Assembly (NCBI GenBank): GCA_903842595.1
Contig: CAIMMO010000067.1
Coordinates: 1-34,230, forward strand
Length of the DNA: 34,230 bases
Reading direction: 5' to 3'
Origin: an uncultured Alphaproteobacteria bacterium
GTDB taxonomy: Bacteria; Pseudomonadota; Alphaproteobacteria; Caulobacterales; Hyphomonadaceae
Below, piece after piece: positions 6,524-14,527 of the stretch. Positions within the stretch are counted from its first letter, which is position 1. Each line of letters starts with the position of its first letter. The translations under genes were made by a program, and so were the position numbers. The notes under the pieces were generated by a model that saw nothing but the letters and a program-made list of their open reading frames with translations, was not told where the DNA came from and did no database searches.

Positions 6524-8278
6524 TCAGTTCTGCCAGCTCTTGATCAGCGTGTCGTAGTCGACAGTCTCCGGGGCCGGGTCTTCGTTGGCCAGTTTCGCCT
6601 TGGGAGCGCCCGGGCGGTCGAACCAGGCTTGCGCCGGTTCTTCCGGGTTCAGCTTCGGTCCCTTGTCGCCCTGGACGTTGAGCTGTTCGAGGCGGGCGAG
6701 CACGTCTTCCTGAGCCTTGCAGAGCGCGTCCATCGCCTGCTGCGGCGTCTTCGTGCCGGCGGCGGCGTCACCGATGTTCTGCCACCAGAGCTGGGACAGT
6801 TTCGGATAGTCGGGGACGTTAGTGCCGGTCGGCGACCACTGGGTGCGCGCGGGCGAGCGGTAGAACTCGATCAGGCCGCCGAGTTTCGGCGCGCGTTCCG
6901 TGAAGGACGGGTGCTGGATCGTGCTCTCGCGAATGAAGGTGAGGCCGGTGTGGCTCTTCTTAACGTCCACCGTCTTCGACGTGACGAACTGCGCATAGAG
7001 CCAGGCGGCCTGTGCGCGATCGGTCGGGGTCGTTGTCATCAGCGTCCACGAGCCGGCGTCCTGATAGCCGAGCTTCTGGCCCTCTTCCCAGTAGGCGCCG
7101 TGAGGCGACGGGGCCATCCGCCATTTCGGAGAACCGTCGGCATTGAGGACAGGGAGACCTTCCTTGACCATGTCGGCGGTGAAGGTGGTGTACCAGAACA
7201 TCTGCTGGGCAATCTCGCCTTGCGACGGGATCGGACCGGACTCCGAGAAGGTCATGCCCTGGGCTGCGGGCGGCGCGAACTTCTTGAGCCAGTCGATGTA
7301 TTTGGTGACGGCATAGACCGAGGCGGGGCCGTTGGTGTCGCCACCGCGCGCAACGCAGGAGCCGACGGGACGCGAGGCATCGTCAACGCGGATGCCCCAT
7401 TCATCGACGGGGAAGCCGTTGGGATGGCCGTTGGTCTTGTCGCCATTGCCGGCCATGGAGAGCCACGAGTCGGTGAAGCGCCAGCCGAGCGACGGGTCCT
7501 TCTTGCCGTAGTCCATGTGGCCGTAGACGGGCTTGCCGTCGATCATGCGGCCGGTGAAGAATTCGGCAATGTCTTCGTAGGCGGACCAGTTGACCGGGAC
7601 GCCGAGGTCGTAGCCGTACTTCGCCTTGAAGTCGGCCTTGTTCTTCGCGTCGGTGAACCAGTCATAGCGGAACCAGTAGAGGTTTGCGAACTGCTGGTCG
7701 GGCAGCTGGTAGAGCTTGCCGTCGGGCGCGGTGGTGAAGCTCGAGCCGACGAAATCCGCGATGTCGAGCGTCGGGCTGGTGACGGCCTTGCCCTCGCCGG
7801 CCATCCAGTCGGTGAGGTTGCGGACTTGCTGGTAGCGCCAGTGCGTGCCGATCAGGTCGCTGTCGTTGATGTAGGCGTCGTAGATGTTCTGGCCCGACTG
7901 CATCTGCTGTTCGAGCTTGGCGACGACATCGCCCTCCCCGATCAGCTCGTGCGTGACCTTGATGCCGGTGATGGCGCTGAAGGCGGGCGCGAGGACGCGG
8001 GATTCATATTCGTGCGTTGAGATGTTCTCGGACACGACGGTGATTTCCATGCCCTGATAGGGGGCGGCGGCGGTGGCGAACCAGTTGAGCTCAGCCTCCT
8101 GCGCTACGCGGTCGAGCGTGGACAGGTCCTTGATCTCGGCGTCGAGGAATTTTGCGATCTCGGCGCCTGCGTTGGGGTTGGGGTCCTTGGCTGCAACGGG
8201 TTGCTGGGGGCCGCAGGCGGCCAGCGCAATCGCAGACACCATAGCGAGCAGAAGCCCGCGCGGGCGCGTGACAGACAT
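6524..8278 (-). CDS. glpV: Glycerol ABC transporter solute-binding lipoprotein (GlpV-like)
   Basis: A 584-aa extracellular solute-binding protein of the carbohydrate (CUT1) class. The N-terminus MSVTRPRGLLLAMVSAIALAAC is a lipoprotein signal with an LAAC lipobox (Cys22). The body matches what I know of GlpV-type proteins of the rhizobial glycerol transporter: VSENISTHEYESRVLAPAF near the start and STIQHPSFTERAPKLGG plus PTGTNVPDYPKLSQLWW near the end. It is preceded by a clear GGGAGGAA ribosome site at about 8282-8289, which decides the start at 8278 over longer readings. It is next to the DUF2160 gene, the usual GlpU partner, and the ATPase and permease genes are 5 kb upstream on the same strand. 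The lipid anchor is odd, since Gram-negative binding proteins of this kind are generally free in the periplasm. Confidence 0.88.
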   Translation of the reverse strand: MSVTRPRGLLLAMVSAIALAACGPQQPVAAKDPNPNAGAEIAKFLDAEIKDLSTLDRVAQEAELNWFATAAAPYQGMEITVVSENISTHEYESRVLAPAFSAITGIKVTHELIGEGDVVAKLEQQMQSGQNIYDAYINDSDLIGTHWRYQQVRNLTDWMAGEGKAVTSPTLDIADFVGSSFTTAPDGKLYQLPDQQFANLYWFRYDWFTDAKNKADFKAKYGYDLGVPVNWSAYEDIAEFFTGRMIDGKPVYGHMDYGKKDPSLGWRFTDSWLSMAGNGDKTNGHPNGFPVDEWGIRVDDASRPVGSCVARGGDTNGPASVYAVTKYIDWLKKFAPPAAQGMTFSESGPIPSQGEIAQQMFWYTTFTADMVKEGLPVLNADGSPKWRMAPSPHGAYWEEGQKLGYQDAGSWTLMTTTPTDRAQAAWLYAQFVTSKTVDVKKSHTGLTFIRESTIQHPSFTERAPKLGGLIEFYRSPARTQWSPTGTNVPDYPKLSQLWWQNIGDAAAGTKTPQQAMDALCKAQEDVLARLEQLNVQGDKGPKLNPEEPAQAWFDRPGAPKAKLANEDPAPETVDYDTLIKSWQN

Positions 8279-8324
8279 GAGTTCCTCCCTGACGAAGCTC
8301 TTGCGGCTTCGGACCTGTTTCAGC

Positions 8325-8612
8325 TCAAACAAACCGGAAAACCAGACCTGCGTAAACCACGGACGCCGCGGTGGCAAACCAGAGAGGAACGTCCTTGGGG
8401 ACAAGTCCGATCCAGGCGAGGTGGATGAAGGCGGCCCCGAGCAGGGCAAGAAAGAAGCGGTCGCCGCGCTGGGTGGCGACGCCGAGGACGCCGATGCGCG
8501 GCTGGTTGTTGGGCACGAGCTTCGTCAGGACGCCGAGCGTGACGAGGGAGAGCGCGATGAAGCCGAAGAACAGCGCGGTCGGCAGCGTCCAGCCCATCCA
8601 GGCGAAGGTCAT
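8325..8612 (-). CDS. glpU: DUF2160 small membrane protein (GlpU-like)
   Basis: A 95-aa protein with about three hydrophobic segments. The start MTFAWMGWTLPTALFFGFIALSLVTLGV, the central GVLGVATQRGDRFFLALLG and the AFIHLAWIGLV segment are the hallmark of DUF2160. This family sits in the glycerol ABC operon glpSTPQUV of Rhizobium leguminosarum; its exact role is unclear. Its ATG overlaps the stop of the upstream small membrane gene by four bases, and glpV follows after 46 bases. Confidence 0.85.
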   Translation of the reverse strand: MTFAWMGWTLPTALFFGFIALSLVTLGVLTKLVPNNQPRIGVLGVATQRGDRFFLALLGAAFIHLAWIGLVPKDVPLWFATAASVVYAGLVFRFV

Positions 8613-8857
8613 GGCGACTTGCTCCGCAGGATCCTGGCGGCGGAGGCCTGCATCAGGATGCCGAGCAGGATGGCGCCGACGCCGATGACGGCGGAGACGA
8701 TCGCGCCGGGGCGCTGACCCAGGAAGTAGAAAACCATGGCGAGCCCGCCGCCGAACACCATCCCGCCCATGACCAGCGCAAGTCCGGTCATGAACTGGCG
8801 CTGGCCGCGTTTGAGGCGGTCAGCGTCGGGCGTGGCGGCAGCGGGCTCAGCGGGCAT
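8609..8857 (-). CDS. Small two-TM membrane protein in the glpU operon
   Basis: An 82-aa protein with a polar N-terminus (about 20 residues, MPAEPAAATPDADRLKRGQ) and two hydrophobic segments (about 23-47 and 52-70). I recognise no family. It is coupled to glpU by an ATGA overlap and sits three bases after the stop of the next small membrane gene upstream, so it is almost certainly translated with them. A function as an accessory subunit of the transporter is only an inference from position. Confidence 0.75.
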   Translation of the reverse strand: MPAEPAAATPDADRLKRGQRQFMTGLALVMGGMVFGGGLAMVFYFLGQRPGAIVSAVIGVGAILLGILMQASAARILRSKSP

Positions 8858-8860
8858 TCG

Positions 8861-9121
8861 TCAGCGCCGGTTCGCGCGTGCGTCGCGGATCATGGTGAAG
8901 CCCCAACCGAACACGCCGGCGCCGATCAACAGCGCAAGCCAGGACAGCGCGCCGACCGGGCCGCCGAGAATTCCAAGCCACACGGCCTTGAGAACTGTTG
9001 AGAGCATGATGCCGATGCCGCCGAAGCCGACGAGGACGGCGCCGATCAGCGTCATCTGGCGGCCCTGAGCTTCCTTGCGTGCATGTGTGGCTTCGGGAGG
9101 GGTGTATCCGTATCTGGCCAT
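8861..9121 (-). CDS. Small two-TM membrane protein heading the glpU-glpV block
   Basis: An 86-aa protein with a charged N-terminus (residues 1-22, ARYGYTPPEATHARKEAQG) and two glycine-rich hydrophobic segments (about 23-46 and 52-76), ending in a basic tail. I recognise no family. It has a good ribosome site on the minus strand (AGGAGAA about 5 bases before the ATG at 9121). It is the first gene of a four-gene unit reading small TM, small TM, glpU, glpV. Confidence 0.75.
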   Translation of the reverse strand: MARYGYTPPEATHARKEAQGRQMTLIGAVLVGFGGIGIMLSTVLKAVWLGILGGPVGALSWLALLIGAGVFGWGFTMIRDARANRR

Positions 9122-9539
9122 GTTGTTCTCCTGGCTCTGATTTTTTGCGTTTCTACTCGTATCTGCCCTGCGCCCTCTTGTGCCGATCGGGGCGTTTGAC
9201 GGGTGGACGATAACAGATTTGGGAGGGAGTCACAGGGGGCCAGTCCAGCGCAACATCAGCCGGGATGAACCGGACGATTGCGGCGAACAGACACCCCGCC
9301 CCGACGCGAAAAATCAAGCCTCCGGCGCGGCCTGAAGCATGAGCCCGAACGACGCCTCCTGACCGACCCGCAAGCCACGGCGAGCCGGACACGGCCCACG
9401 CGCTGAGCACGGCTTAGGGCAGCGCCAGCATCCCGACGCACCGGAACAGGCAATGCGAGGCGAAAGCCTTGTCCCGGTTCAAGCCGGCGTTCGGCATGCG
9501 CTCCCCGGCGTCAGCCAAAGCCAGCATGGAAACCACACA
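9122..9539. other. Intergenic region between phospholipase-like gene and glpU block
   Basis: This 418-base stretch holds no gene I can support. It should contain the promoter of the minus-strand unit starting at 9121 and the end of the phospholipase transcript. I see no clear hairpin with a T run and no strong -35/-10 pair. Open frames in it have the Arg/Ala/Gly-rich composition of noise. Confidence 0.5.
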
Positions 9540-10652
9540 TCAGCAGGCGCCGCCCGCGTTCACCGGATTGCACCTGGCCGCGGCATTGCCCGGCAGGCGC
9601 GCGGTGTAGCCGGTGGCGAAGCGGGCGTCTGGCCAGATGTAGTCGGTCGAGACGTACTGGGCGCCGGAGGCGAGTGCGGCGTCGCGGCGTTTTGTGTTGC
9701 CGGAGCGGGCTTCGCGTGTGTCGGCGTCAGCGCGGGTGCGGACGATAAAGCCCTGCGCGACGCGTTCGCGGATGAGCGCTTCGTCTTCGTGCGGTTCGTT
9801 CATGACGAGGATGGCGGCTTCGGGCGCCTCGAACGCTGCGCCTGCGCCGACGAAGGCTACGCGCCCTTTCAGAGAAGGGTGGCCATCGACGTAAGCTGCC
9901 CAGCGGGCGGGCGCGTCGTCGATCACGAAGACAACCTTGCCCCGCGACTCGCCGAGCGTCGGCCAGCCGCCGGCGAGGACGCCCTCGCGCAGCGTGGCAT
10001 GGGCGCCGCGTACCTCGTCCGGCGTCACGATGCGATCGCGTGCAAAGACGGACAGGATCTCCGCTTCGATGCGGTTGAACCCGTCCTTGCCGAATGCCCG
10101 CACGGGCGTCGCACCTTCCCATGAGATGGGCGTGTGCTTCGGGTTGATCATGATCAGGATCGGGGTGTGCGTTCGGTGTGCATCGGACCAGGCTTTCACC
10201 TGGCTGAGGCAGTTCACGAAAGTCGGGCAGCTGGTGCGGAAGTCGATGTCGGTGGCATGGATCACCTTGATGCCGGGCTTTGCGAGCGCGGCGCGATCGG
10301 GCGGCGGGATGGTGACGCCTTGCTGCGCGAGAAGACGGGCGCCCAGCGGATCAGCGAAGGCGCCACCCACGGGATCGTCGACCGGATCGATCTCGACCTG
10401 GCGCGCGCCGGCGTCGAGCTGTTCGGCGATGGAGCGGTGGAAGTAGTCGAGCGTGAGGGCGGTATTGGCGTTGCGCTGCTTGATGAGCTCCATAAGCGGC
10501 GGATCGATCTGCAGCTTGTAGGAGTTGTGCGTACCGATGGCCTGGATCTGGTTGAGGCGGAGGGCATTGTCGAGGCCGTCGCCCGGCGCAGGCGCCATGC
10601 TGGCGCATGAGGCAAGCAGGACGCTCGCCGAGAGAACCAGTGCGCGCTTCAT
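9540..10652 (-). CDS. Ca2+-dependent phosphoinositide-specific phospholipase C-like lipoprotein
   Basis: A 370-aa protein with a lipoprotein signal (LASC lipobox, Cys16). The mature part starts with RLNQIQAIGTHNSYK, where His42 is the predicted catalytic His of the PI-PLC-like TIM barrel. It continues with GARQVEIDPVDDP (acidic metal-binding candidates Glu88/Asp90) and KVIHATDIDF (second His132). This fits the bacterial 'Ca2+-dependent phosphoinositide-specific phospholipase C' family, which is predicted to cleave the phosphodiester of glycerophospholipid headgroups. Several Cys in the C-terminal part (ending NAGGAC) may form disulfides. The start at 10652 is supported by GGAGTC eight bases upstream. 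The gene lies 70 bases after an MmcQ-type gene and between the two blocks of the glycerol transporter. Actual substrate is unknown. Confidence 0.8.
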   Translation of the reverse strand: MKRALVLSASVLLASCASMAPAPGDGLDNALRLNQIQAIGTHNSYKLQIDPPLMELIKQRNANTALTLDYFHRSIAEQLDAGARQVEIDPVDDPVGGAFADPLGARLLAQQGVTIPPPDRAALAKPGIKVIHATDIDFRTSCPTFVNCLSQVKAWSDAHRTHTPILIMINPKHTPISWEGATPVRAFGKDGFNRIEAEILSVFARDRIVTPDEVRGAHATLREGVLAGGWPTLGESRGKVVFVIDDAPARWAAYVDGHPSLKGRVAFVGAGAAFEAPEAAILVMNEPHEDEALIRERVAQGFIVRTRADADTREARSGNTKRRDAALASGAQYVSTDYIWPDARFATGYTARLPGNAAARCNPVNAGGAC

Positions 10653-10722
10653 TGACGACTCCATTTCGATGCGGGCCCAGCTTCCGCCGGGGACGTGACA
10701 AACAGGTGACGCGTTGGGTGGC

Positions 10723-11064
10723 TCACGACCTGCCCGCGAGGTAGGCCTGTGCGACCTTCCTGGGAACGATGGTTGTCCACGCATCGGTGACGAAGTCGGC
10801 AACGTCTGCGTGGGCGAGCTTTGCGATGTCGACATAGCTCCACAGCATGCCGCCGGCGCGGTAGGGCTGGAAGACATCGGGACGGGCTTCGAAGAGGAGG
10901 TCCTGACGCGGCTTCGGCAGCTTGAAGATCCAGCGCCTGCTGGGGAAGCCGTAGAGGACGAACGTCTTGCTTCCGACGTTGAACCAGTTGCCGCAATGAT
11001 CGTTCAGCTCGACCGCGCCCGGCAGGGCGAGCGCGGTTTTGCGAATGTCAGCGAGCGTGGCCAT
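10723..11064 (-). CDS. MmcQ/YjbR family protein
   Basis: A 113-aa soluble protein with the family layout: an N-terminal helix with RKTALALPGAVELNDH, the strand WFNVGSKTFVLYGF, and a C-terminal VDIAKLAHADVADFVTDAW...VPRKVAQAYL. These small proteins adopt a CyaY/double-wing-like fold and are often described as possible DNA-binding proteins, but no firm function is known to me. It sits between the FecA-like receptor and the phospholipase-like gene on the same strand, with gaps of 53 and 70 bases, so it may or may not share a transcript with them. Confidence 0.8.
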   Translation of the reverse strand: MATLADIRKTALALPGAVELNDHCGNWFNVGSKTFVLYGFPSRRWIFKLPKPRQDLLFEARPDVFQPYRAGGMLWSYVDIAKLAHADVADFVTDAWTTIVPRKVAQAYLAGRS

Positions 11065-11117
11065 GTGCGTCTTTAGCCACGAAGCGCCCTGCTGGAAATC
11101 ATCCCCGCCATCCGCTC

Positions 11118-13226
11118 TCAGTATTTCAGGCTGATGCCGGCCTGGACCATACGCGGCGCGCCCGGCAGGATGCCGCGCGAACGGTCGACAATGTAGACCT
11201 CGTCGGTCGCGTTCTTGACCGTTGCGAAATAGGCGATGGCGCCATCGCCCGGCGTCCAGTTCGCGGTCAGGTTGAGGACGGTGGCGTCCCCGATCAGACC
11301 GCGCTGGCCGTTGGCCGTTGGAGCGATGGTGTTGAGATCGTCGGTGAACATCTCACCCGTGTACTGCACCTCTGCCTGCAGGTTGAGCCAGGCGCCGAAC
11401 CCGTAGCCGACGGCGAGCGATGCGATCCATTCCGGAGCGTAAGGCAGGCGGTTACCCGTGACGGACGTCGCGCCGAACCCGGAGATGTTGGAAAAGCGCT
11501 GCCCGGCATATTCGGCCGCGCCCACCCATGTGAGCGCTGTGCGAAGGTAGAGGTCGTCAACGGCCATGATGCCAGCGTCGCGGAGCGAGTAACGAATGCT
11601 GGATTCGACGCCTGAATGGCGAGTTTCCCCGGCGCTGGTGAGCGTGGCGCCGACGCCCCCGGCGACGGAGGCCGGGACGATCTGGTTCTCGAAGTCCATG
11701 ACATAGGCGGCAATGTCGATATCGAGCCCGTCGATGGGAGCGCCGCGCAGGCCCAGCTCCCAGTTCACACTCCGCTCGGCATCCAGCTCGACGACCCCGC
11801 CCGTATTGCTGACGACATCTTCAGCTCGCGGTGGGGAAAAGCCGCGATGCACGCCCGCATACAGGACCAGCGAGGGATCGATCGCGTAGGTCAGGCCAAG
11901 TCCGGGTATGACCTCCGTGAGATCCACGCTGCCCCGCGCGCCATTGAGTCCGTTGAGACGCTCGAACGCGATCGACTCGACGCGGACTCCCGGGCTGATG
12001 CCGAGCGCGCCGTAGTCGAGATTGGCGACGACAAATCCGGAAACGGCATCCGCAGTGCGCGTATTGTTCTCGACGATCGCGCCCGTGCGGCCGGTCGGCG
12101 TCGTCGCGTTGACCTGGAAGCGGCGCTGGCGCTCGGTGTGCCAGCGCGCGCCGGTCTCGATGCCGGCGTCGGCGCCAAGGAGCGCTCCGTACCAGTTCAG
12201 CCGGCTCTCGACGCCGTACTGATGATATTCGCGCAGGCGGCCTTCCGTGCCGCAGGTCGTGCTGATGTTGGCCATGCCGCCGCAGGTCGGGCCGGAGGGC
12301 CGCTGGCTGGAGTTCGAGGATTGCCGCCACCAGTCGCGATTGAAGTAAAGCGCATAGGCCGAGGTCGTCAGCCTGAGGTCGTCTGTCAGGGTCCAGCCGT
12401 GAGAGATGGCGCTGGTGTAGCGCTGCGTCTCGAAGCGATCATTGGGGAAAGGGTTGGCGAACGGATCTGCTTCAAACTCGGCTTGTGTCAGTCCCGAATA
12501 GGAGACCTGGCTGTCTTCGCGGTTCATGGCGCCACGGAGGATCAAGTCATGCCCTGGAGCGATCTCCCGCTCGGCGCGCAGGCTGTAGTCCTGGAAGGCA
12601 AGGTCGTGGTTCTCGCGGATGCCGTCGAAGACGGTGGCGCTTGCATGCCCGAGCAGGCGGAAGCCGGCGACCTCGCCGCCCATCGAACCGGCGAGTTCGC
12701 CATAGCCGAGTTCGCCGCCGGCGACGTAGAGATCGCCGCCGAAATCGCTGGGTGCGCGCGGTGAGATGTAGTTCACGACGCCGCCGACGGTGTGCGGGCC
12801 GAAGCGGATCTGGCTGGCGCCTTTCAGGATCTCGATGCGCTCGAACCGGCGAAGGGGCGGATGCGAGTACGTGGCGTTGTCGCCGTAGGGGCCGTAGGTC
12901 AGCGGAAGGCCGTCCTCGAGCAGGAGGACCTCGCTCGACCGCGTGGGGGACAGACCGCGGATACCGATATTGGGGCGGAGGCCCAGCCCCTCCTCGTCGC
13001 GCGGGAACACGCCCGGCGCCTGTCGCAAGGCTTCATTGACTGTGAAGACGCGGGCTTTCTCGAGGTCTTCCGTTTCGATCGTGGAGGCCGATCCGGCAAT
13101 ATTCTCGAGGTTCTCGCGTTTGCCGATGACAACCACCACGGCGCTGTCCGTTTCCTGGGCCAGCGCGGGGACTCCCCCCATGGCCACCGCAAGCACTGCG
13201 AGGGAGGCCGAATGTACGAGACGCAT
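11118..13226 (-). CDS. FecA-like TonB-dependent outer-membrane receptor
   Basis: A 702-aa outer-membrane receptor. It has a signal peptide ending in ALAQ and a plug domain of the FecA type: RPNIGIRGLSPTRSSEVLLLEDGLP, then PPLRRFERIEILKGASQIRFGPHTVGGVVNYISP. The beta-barrel follows, ending in the aromatic C-terminal ISLKY typical of barrel proteins. There is no N-terminal signalling domain, so it should not drive a FecR/FecI system itself. The gene has its own promoter region with a strong Fur-type box about 30 bases upstream, which points to iron uptake (ferric citrate or a siderophore) rather than glycerol. ATG at 13226 is preferred; TTG at 13232 in the same frame is possible. Confidence 0.88.
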   Translation of the reverse strand: MRLVHSASLAVLAVAMGGVPALAQETDSAVVVVIGKRENLENIAGSASTIETEDLEKARVFTVNEALRQAPGVFPRDEEGLGLRPNIGIRGLSPTRSSEVLLLEDGLPLTYGPYGDNATYSHPPLRRFERIEILKGASQIRFGPHTVGGVVNYISPRAPSDFGGDLYVAGGELGYGELAGSMGGEVAGFRLLGHASATVFDGIRENHDLAFQDYSLRAEREIAPGHDLILRGAMNREDSQVSYSGLTQAEFEADPFANPFPNDRFETQRYTSAISHGWTLTDDLRLTTSAYALYFNRDWWRQSSNSSQRPSGPTCGGMANISTTCGTEGRLREYHQYGVESRLNWYGALLGADAGIETGARWHTERQRRFQVNATTPTGRTGAIVENNTRTADAVSGFVVANLDYGALGISPGVRVESIAFERLNGLNGARGSVDLTEVIPGLGLTYAIDPSLVLYAGVHRGFSPPRAEDVVSNTGGVVELDAERSVNWELGLRGAPIDGLDIDIAAYVMDFENQIVPASVAGGVGATLTSAGETRHSGVESSIRYSLRDAGIMAVDDLYLRTALTWVGAAEYAGQRFSNISGFGATSVTGNRLPYAPEWIASLAVGYGFGAWLNLQAEVQYTGEMFTDDLNTIAPTANGQRGLIGDATVLNLTANWTPGDGAIAYFATVKNATDEVYIVDRSRGILPGAPRMVQAGISLKY

Positions 13227-13254
13227 GAACAATCCAGAACCAGACGATCACAAC

Positions 13255-13269
13255 TGAGAATGAGTTTCA
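13255..13269 (-). promoter_or_regulatory. Fur box of the FecA-like receptor
   Basis: On the minus strand, TGAAACT-C-ATTCTCA matches the 7-1-7 Fur consensus TGATAAT-N-ATTATCA at 11 of 14 positions. It lies 29 bases upstream of the receptor start and abuts the predicted -10 element, the usual place for iron-dependent repression. Confidence 0.65.
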
Positions 13270-13299
13270 GTAAAAAGTGCGAATGCTTCGCACTGTCAA
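13269..13299 (-). promoter_or_regulatory. Predicted promoter of the FecA-like receptor
   Basis: On the minus strand a perfect TTGACA (-35) lies at 13299-13294. A -10-like TTTACT is at 13274-13269, with 19 bases between, or a weaker TTTTTA with 17. The spacer is almost entirely a perfect palindrome (next entry), and the Fur box begins at the -10. Confidence 0.5.
13276..13294 (-). terminator. Hairpin with T run: terminator or promoter-spacer operator
   Basis: AGTGCGAA-GCA-TTCGCACT on the minus strand is a perfect eight-base-pair stem with a three-base loop, followed by TTTTTAC. It has the form of an intrinsic terminator for the glpSTPQ transcript that ends at 13469, about 175 bases upstream. 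The same bases form the spacer of the receptor promoter, so it could instead be an operator. Confidence 0.6.
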
Positions 13300-13468
13300 T
13301 CCTGTTTCAACTGGTCTGATCGCAGGTTTGCTCGAAGAATCAGCGATGTGGCGTCAGGCCGCGGCAACCCCGGCCTCCCGGGGTACATCTCACGCCGCCC
13401 CACGCGAAGCGCGTGTCGGTGGAGCTTCGGAGGTCAGGGAACCTGGCGATGCAGATTCGTCTGAGGTC

Positions 13469-13669
13469 TCATCTTATCAGTCGCGATGAGAAAATCGCGA
13501 CCCAGCCAGCGAGCAACGTCGCCAACCCCAATCCGCTCGCAAAGACCAGAGCGATCAGCCGGGCAATGTAGGCAGGCCATCCCGGGATGGCTGGCGCGAC
13601 ATTCCAGGCGAAGGCCAACAGAAGCATCAGCAGCCAGGAAAGCATCAGCAGCGCCAGACCGACGAGCAC
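13469..13669 (-). CDS. Small two-TM membrane protein after glpQ
   Basis: A 66-aa predicted membrane protein with two hydrophobic helices (about 2-23 and 32-60) and a short basic end (SSRLIR). The only start codon in the open frame is GTG at 13669, with a GAAGGGAGAAGG purine run 17-28 bases before it, a little far for a ribosome site. The frame is the same as that of glpQ, separated by the glpQ TGA at 13721-13723 and 17 sense codons. It could thus be an independent gene, or the former extension of glpQ. I recognise no family. Its position and small size resemble the other small membrane genes near glpU. Confidence 0.5.
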   Translation of the reverse strand: MLVGLALLMLSWLLMLLLAFAWNVAPAIPGWPAYIARLIALVFASGLGLATLLAGWVAIFSSRLIR

Positions 13670-13720
13670 CGGCAGGACGCCGCCTTGCCTTCTCCCTTCG
13701 GTCCAATCCGACCACGATGG

Positions 13721-14527
13721 TCACACCCGTCCCAGCGCAAAGCCCTTCGCGATGTAGTTGCGGACGAACCAGATGACGATGGCGCCGGGGATCAGGGTGA
13801 GCGATCCGGCGGCGGCGAGGACGCCCCAGTCTGTGCCGGAGGCCTGTGACAGCGCCTGCAGGCGTGTGGTGATGGGCAGGACTGCGGAGCGGGCGAGCGA
13901 ATCCGCAATCAGGTATTCGACCCAGGAGAACATGAAGCAGAAGAACGCGGCGACGCCGATGCCGCTGGCGATGAGCGGCATGAAGATCTTCACGAAGAAG
14001 CTGGGGAAGGAATGGCCGTCGACATAGGCGGTCTCGTCGATCTCGCGCGGGACGCCGGACATAAAGCCTTCGAGAATCCAGACCGCGAGGGGGACGTTGA
14101 ACAGACAGTGCGCGAGCGCGACGGCGATGTGCGTATCGAACAGGCCGAAGGCGGAATAGAGCTGGAAGAATGGCAGGGTGAACACGGCGGCGGGCGCCAT
14201 GCGGTTGGTGAGCAGCCAGAAGAACAGGTGTTTGTCGCCGAAGAAGCGGTAGCGCGAGAAGGCGTAGGCGGCCGGCAAGGCTACAGCGATGGAGATTACA
14301 GTGTTGAGGCCGACATAGATCAGCGAGTTGCTGAACACGGCGCGCCAGCGTTCGTCGGTGAACACCTTCACATAGTTGTCGAGGTTGAACGTCTCCGGGA
14401 AGAGCGTGAAGCGCGTCGTGATCTCGAGATTGGTCTTGAAGCTCATCGCGACGAGCCAGTAGATCGGCGTCATCAGGAAGAGGATGTAGAGCGCGGGAAC
14501 CACCCAGGCGAAGCGGCCCTGTTTCAT
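13721..14527 (-). CDS. glpQ: Glycerol ABC transporter permease (MalG type, GlpQ-like)
   Basis: A 268-aa inner-membrane permease with about six transmembrane segments; the first follows the short N-terminus MKQGRFAWVV. The cytoplasmic coupling loop (EAA motif) reads EIDETAYVDGHSFPSFFVKIFMPL, matching the EAA-x3-G-x9-I-x-LP pattern of carbohydrate importers. It should form the translocation pore with the upstream permease. Its ATG overlaps the stop of glpP by four bases. It ends in TGA with a further open membrane-protein frame immediately behind (see the small protein at 13469-13669). Confidence 0.88.
   Translation of the reverse strand: MKQGRFAWVVPALYILFLMTPIYWLVAMSFKTNLEITTRFTLFPETFNLDNYVKVFTDERWRAVFSNSLIYVGLNTVISIAVALPAAYAFSRYRFFGDKHLFFWLLTNRMAPAAVFTLPFFQLYSAFGLFDTHIAVALAHCLFNVPLAVWILEGFMSGVPREIDETAYVDGHSFPSFFVKIFMPLIASGIGVAAFFCFMFSWVEYLIADSLARSAVLPITTRLQALSQASGTDWGVLAAAGSLTLIPGAIVIWFVRNYIAKGFALGRV

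Noticed and set aside
6467-8020. A 517-codon plus-strand open frame opposite glpV
   Set aside because: Composition is Arg/Gly/Val-rich noise and it overlaps a gene with a clear lipoprotein signal, ribosome site and conserved body.
9153-9410. An 85-codon minus-strand frame in the gap before the glpU block
   Set aside because: No ribosome site, Arg/Gly-rich composition, and an overlapping frame of equal quality exists; no evidence of coding.
11616-12764. A 382-codon plus-strand frame opposite the FecA-like receptor
   Set aside because: It shows no recognisable domain and mirrors the receptor codons; the receptor frame has a full plug domain.
11118-13226. FecA-like receptor as the outer-membrane part of the glycerol transporter
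   Set aside because: Its own promoter with a strong Fur-type box and its FecA-type plug point to iron uptake; its location inside the glp locus alone is not enough.
13367-13384. Perfect dyad ACCCCGG-CCTC-CCGGGGT taken as a second terminator
   Set aside because: It has no T run on either strand; it may simply be a GC-rich dyad. The nearby hairpin with TTTTT is a much better terminator.
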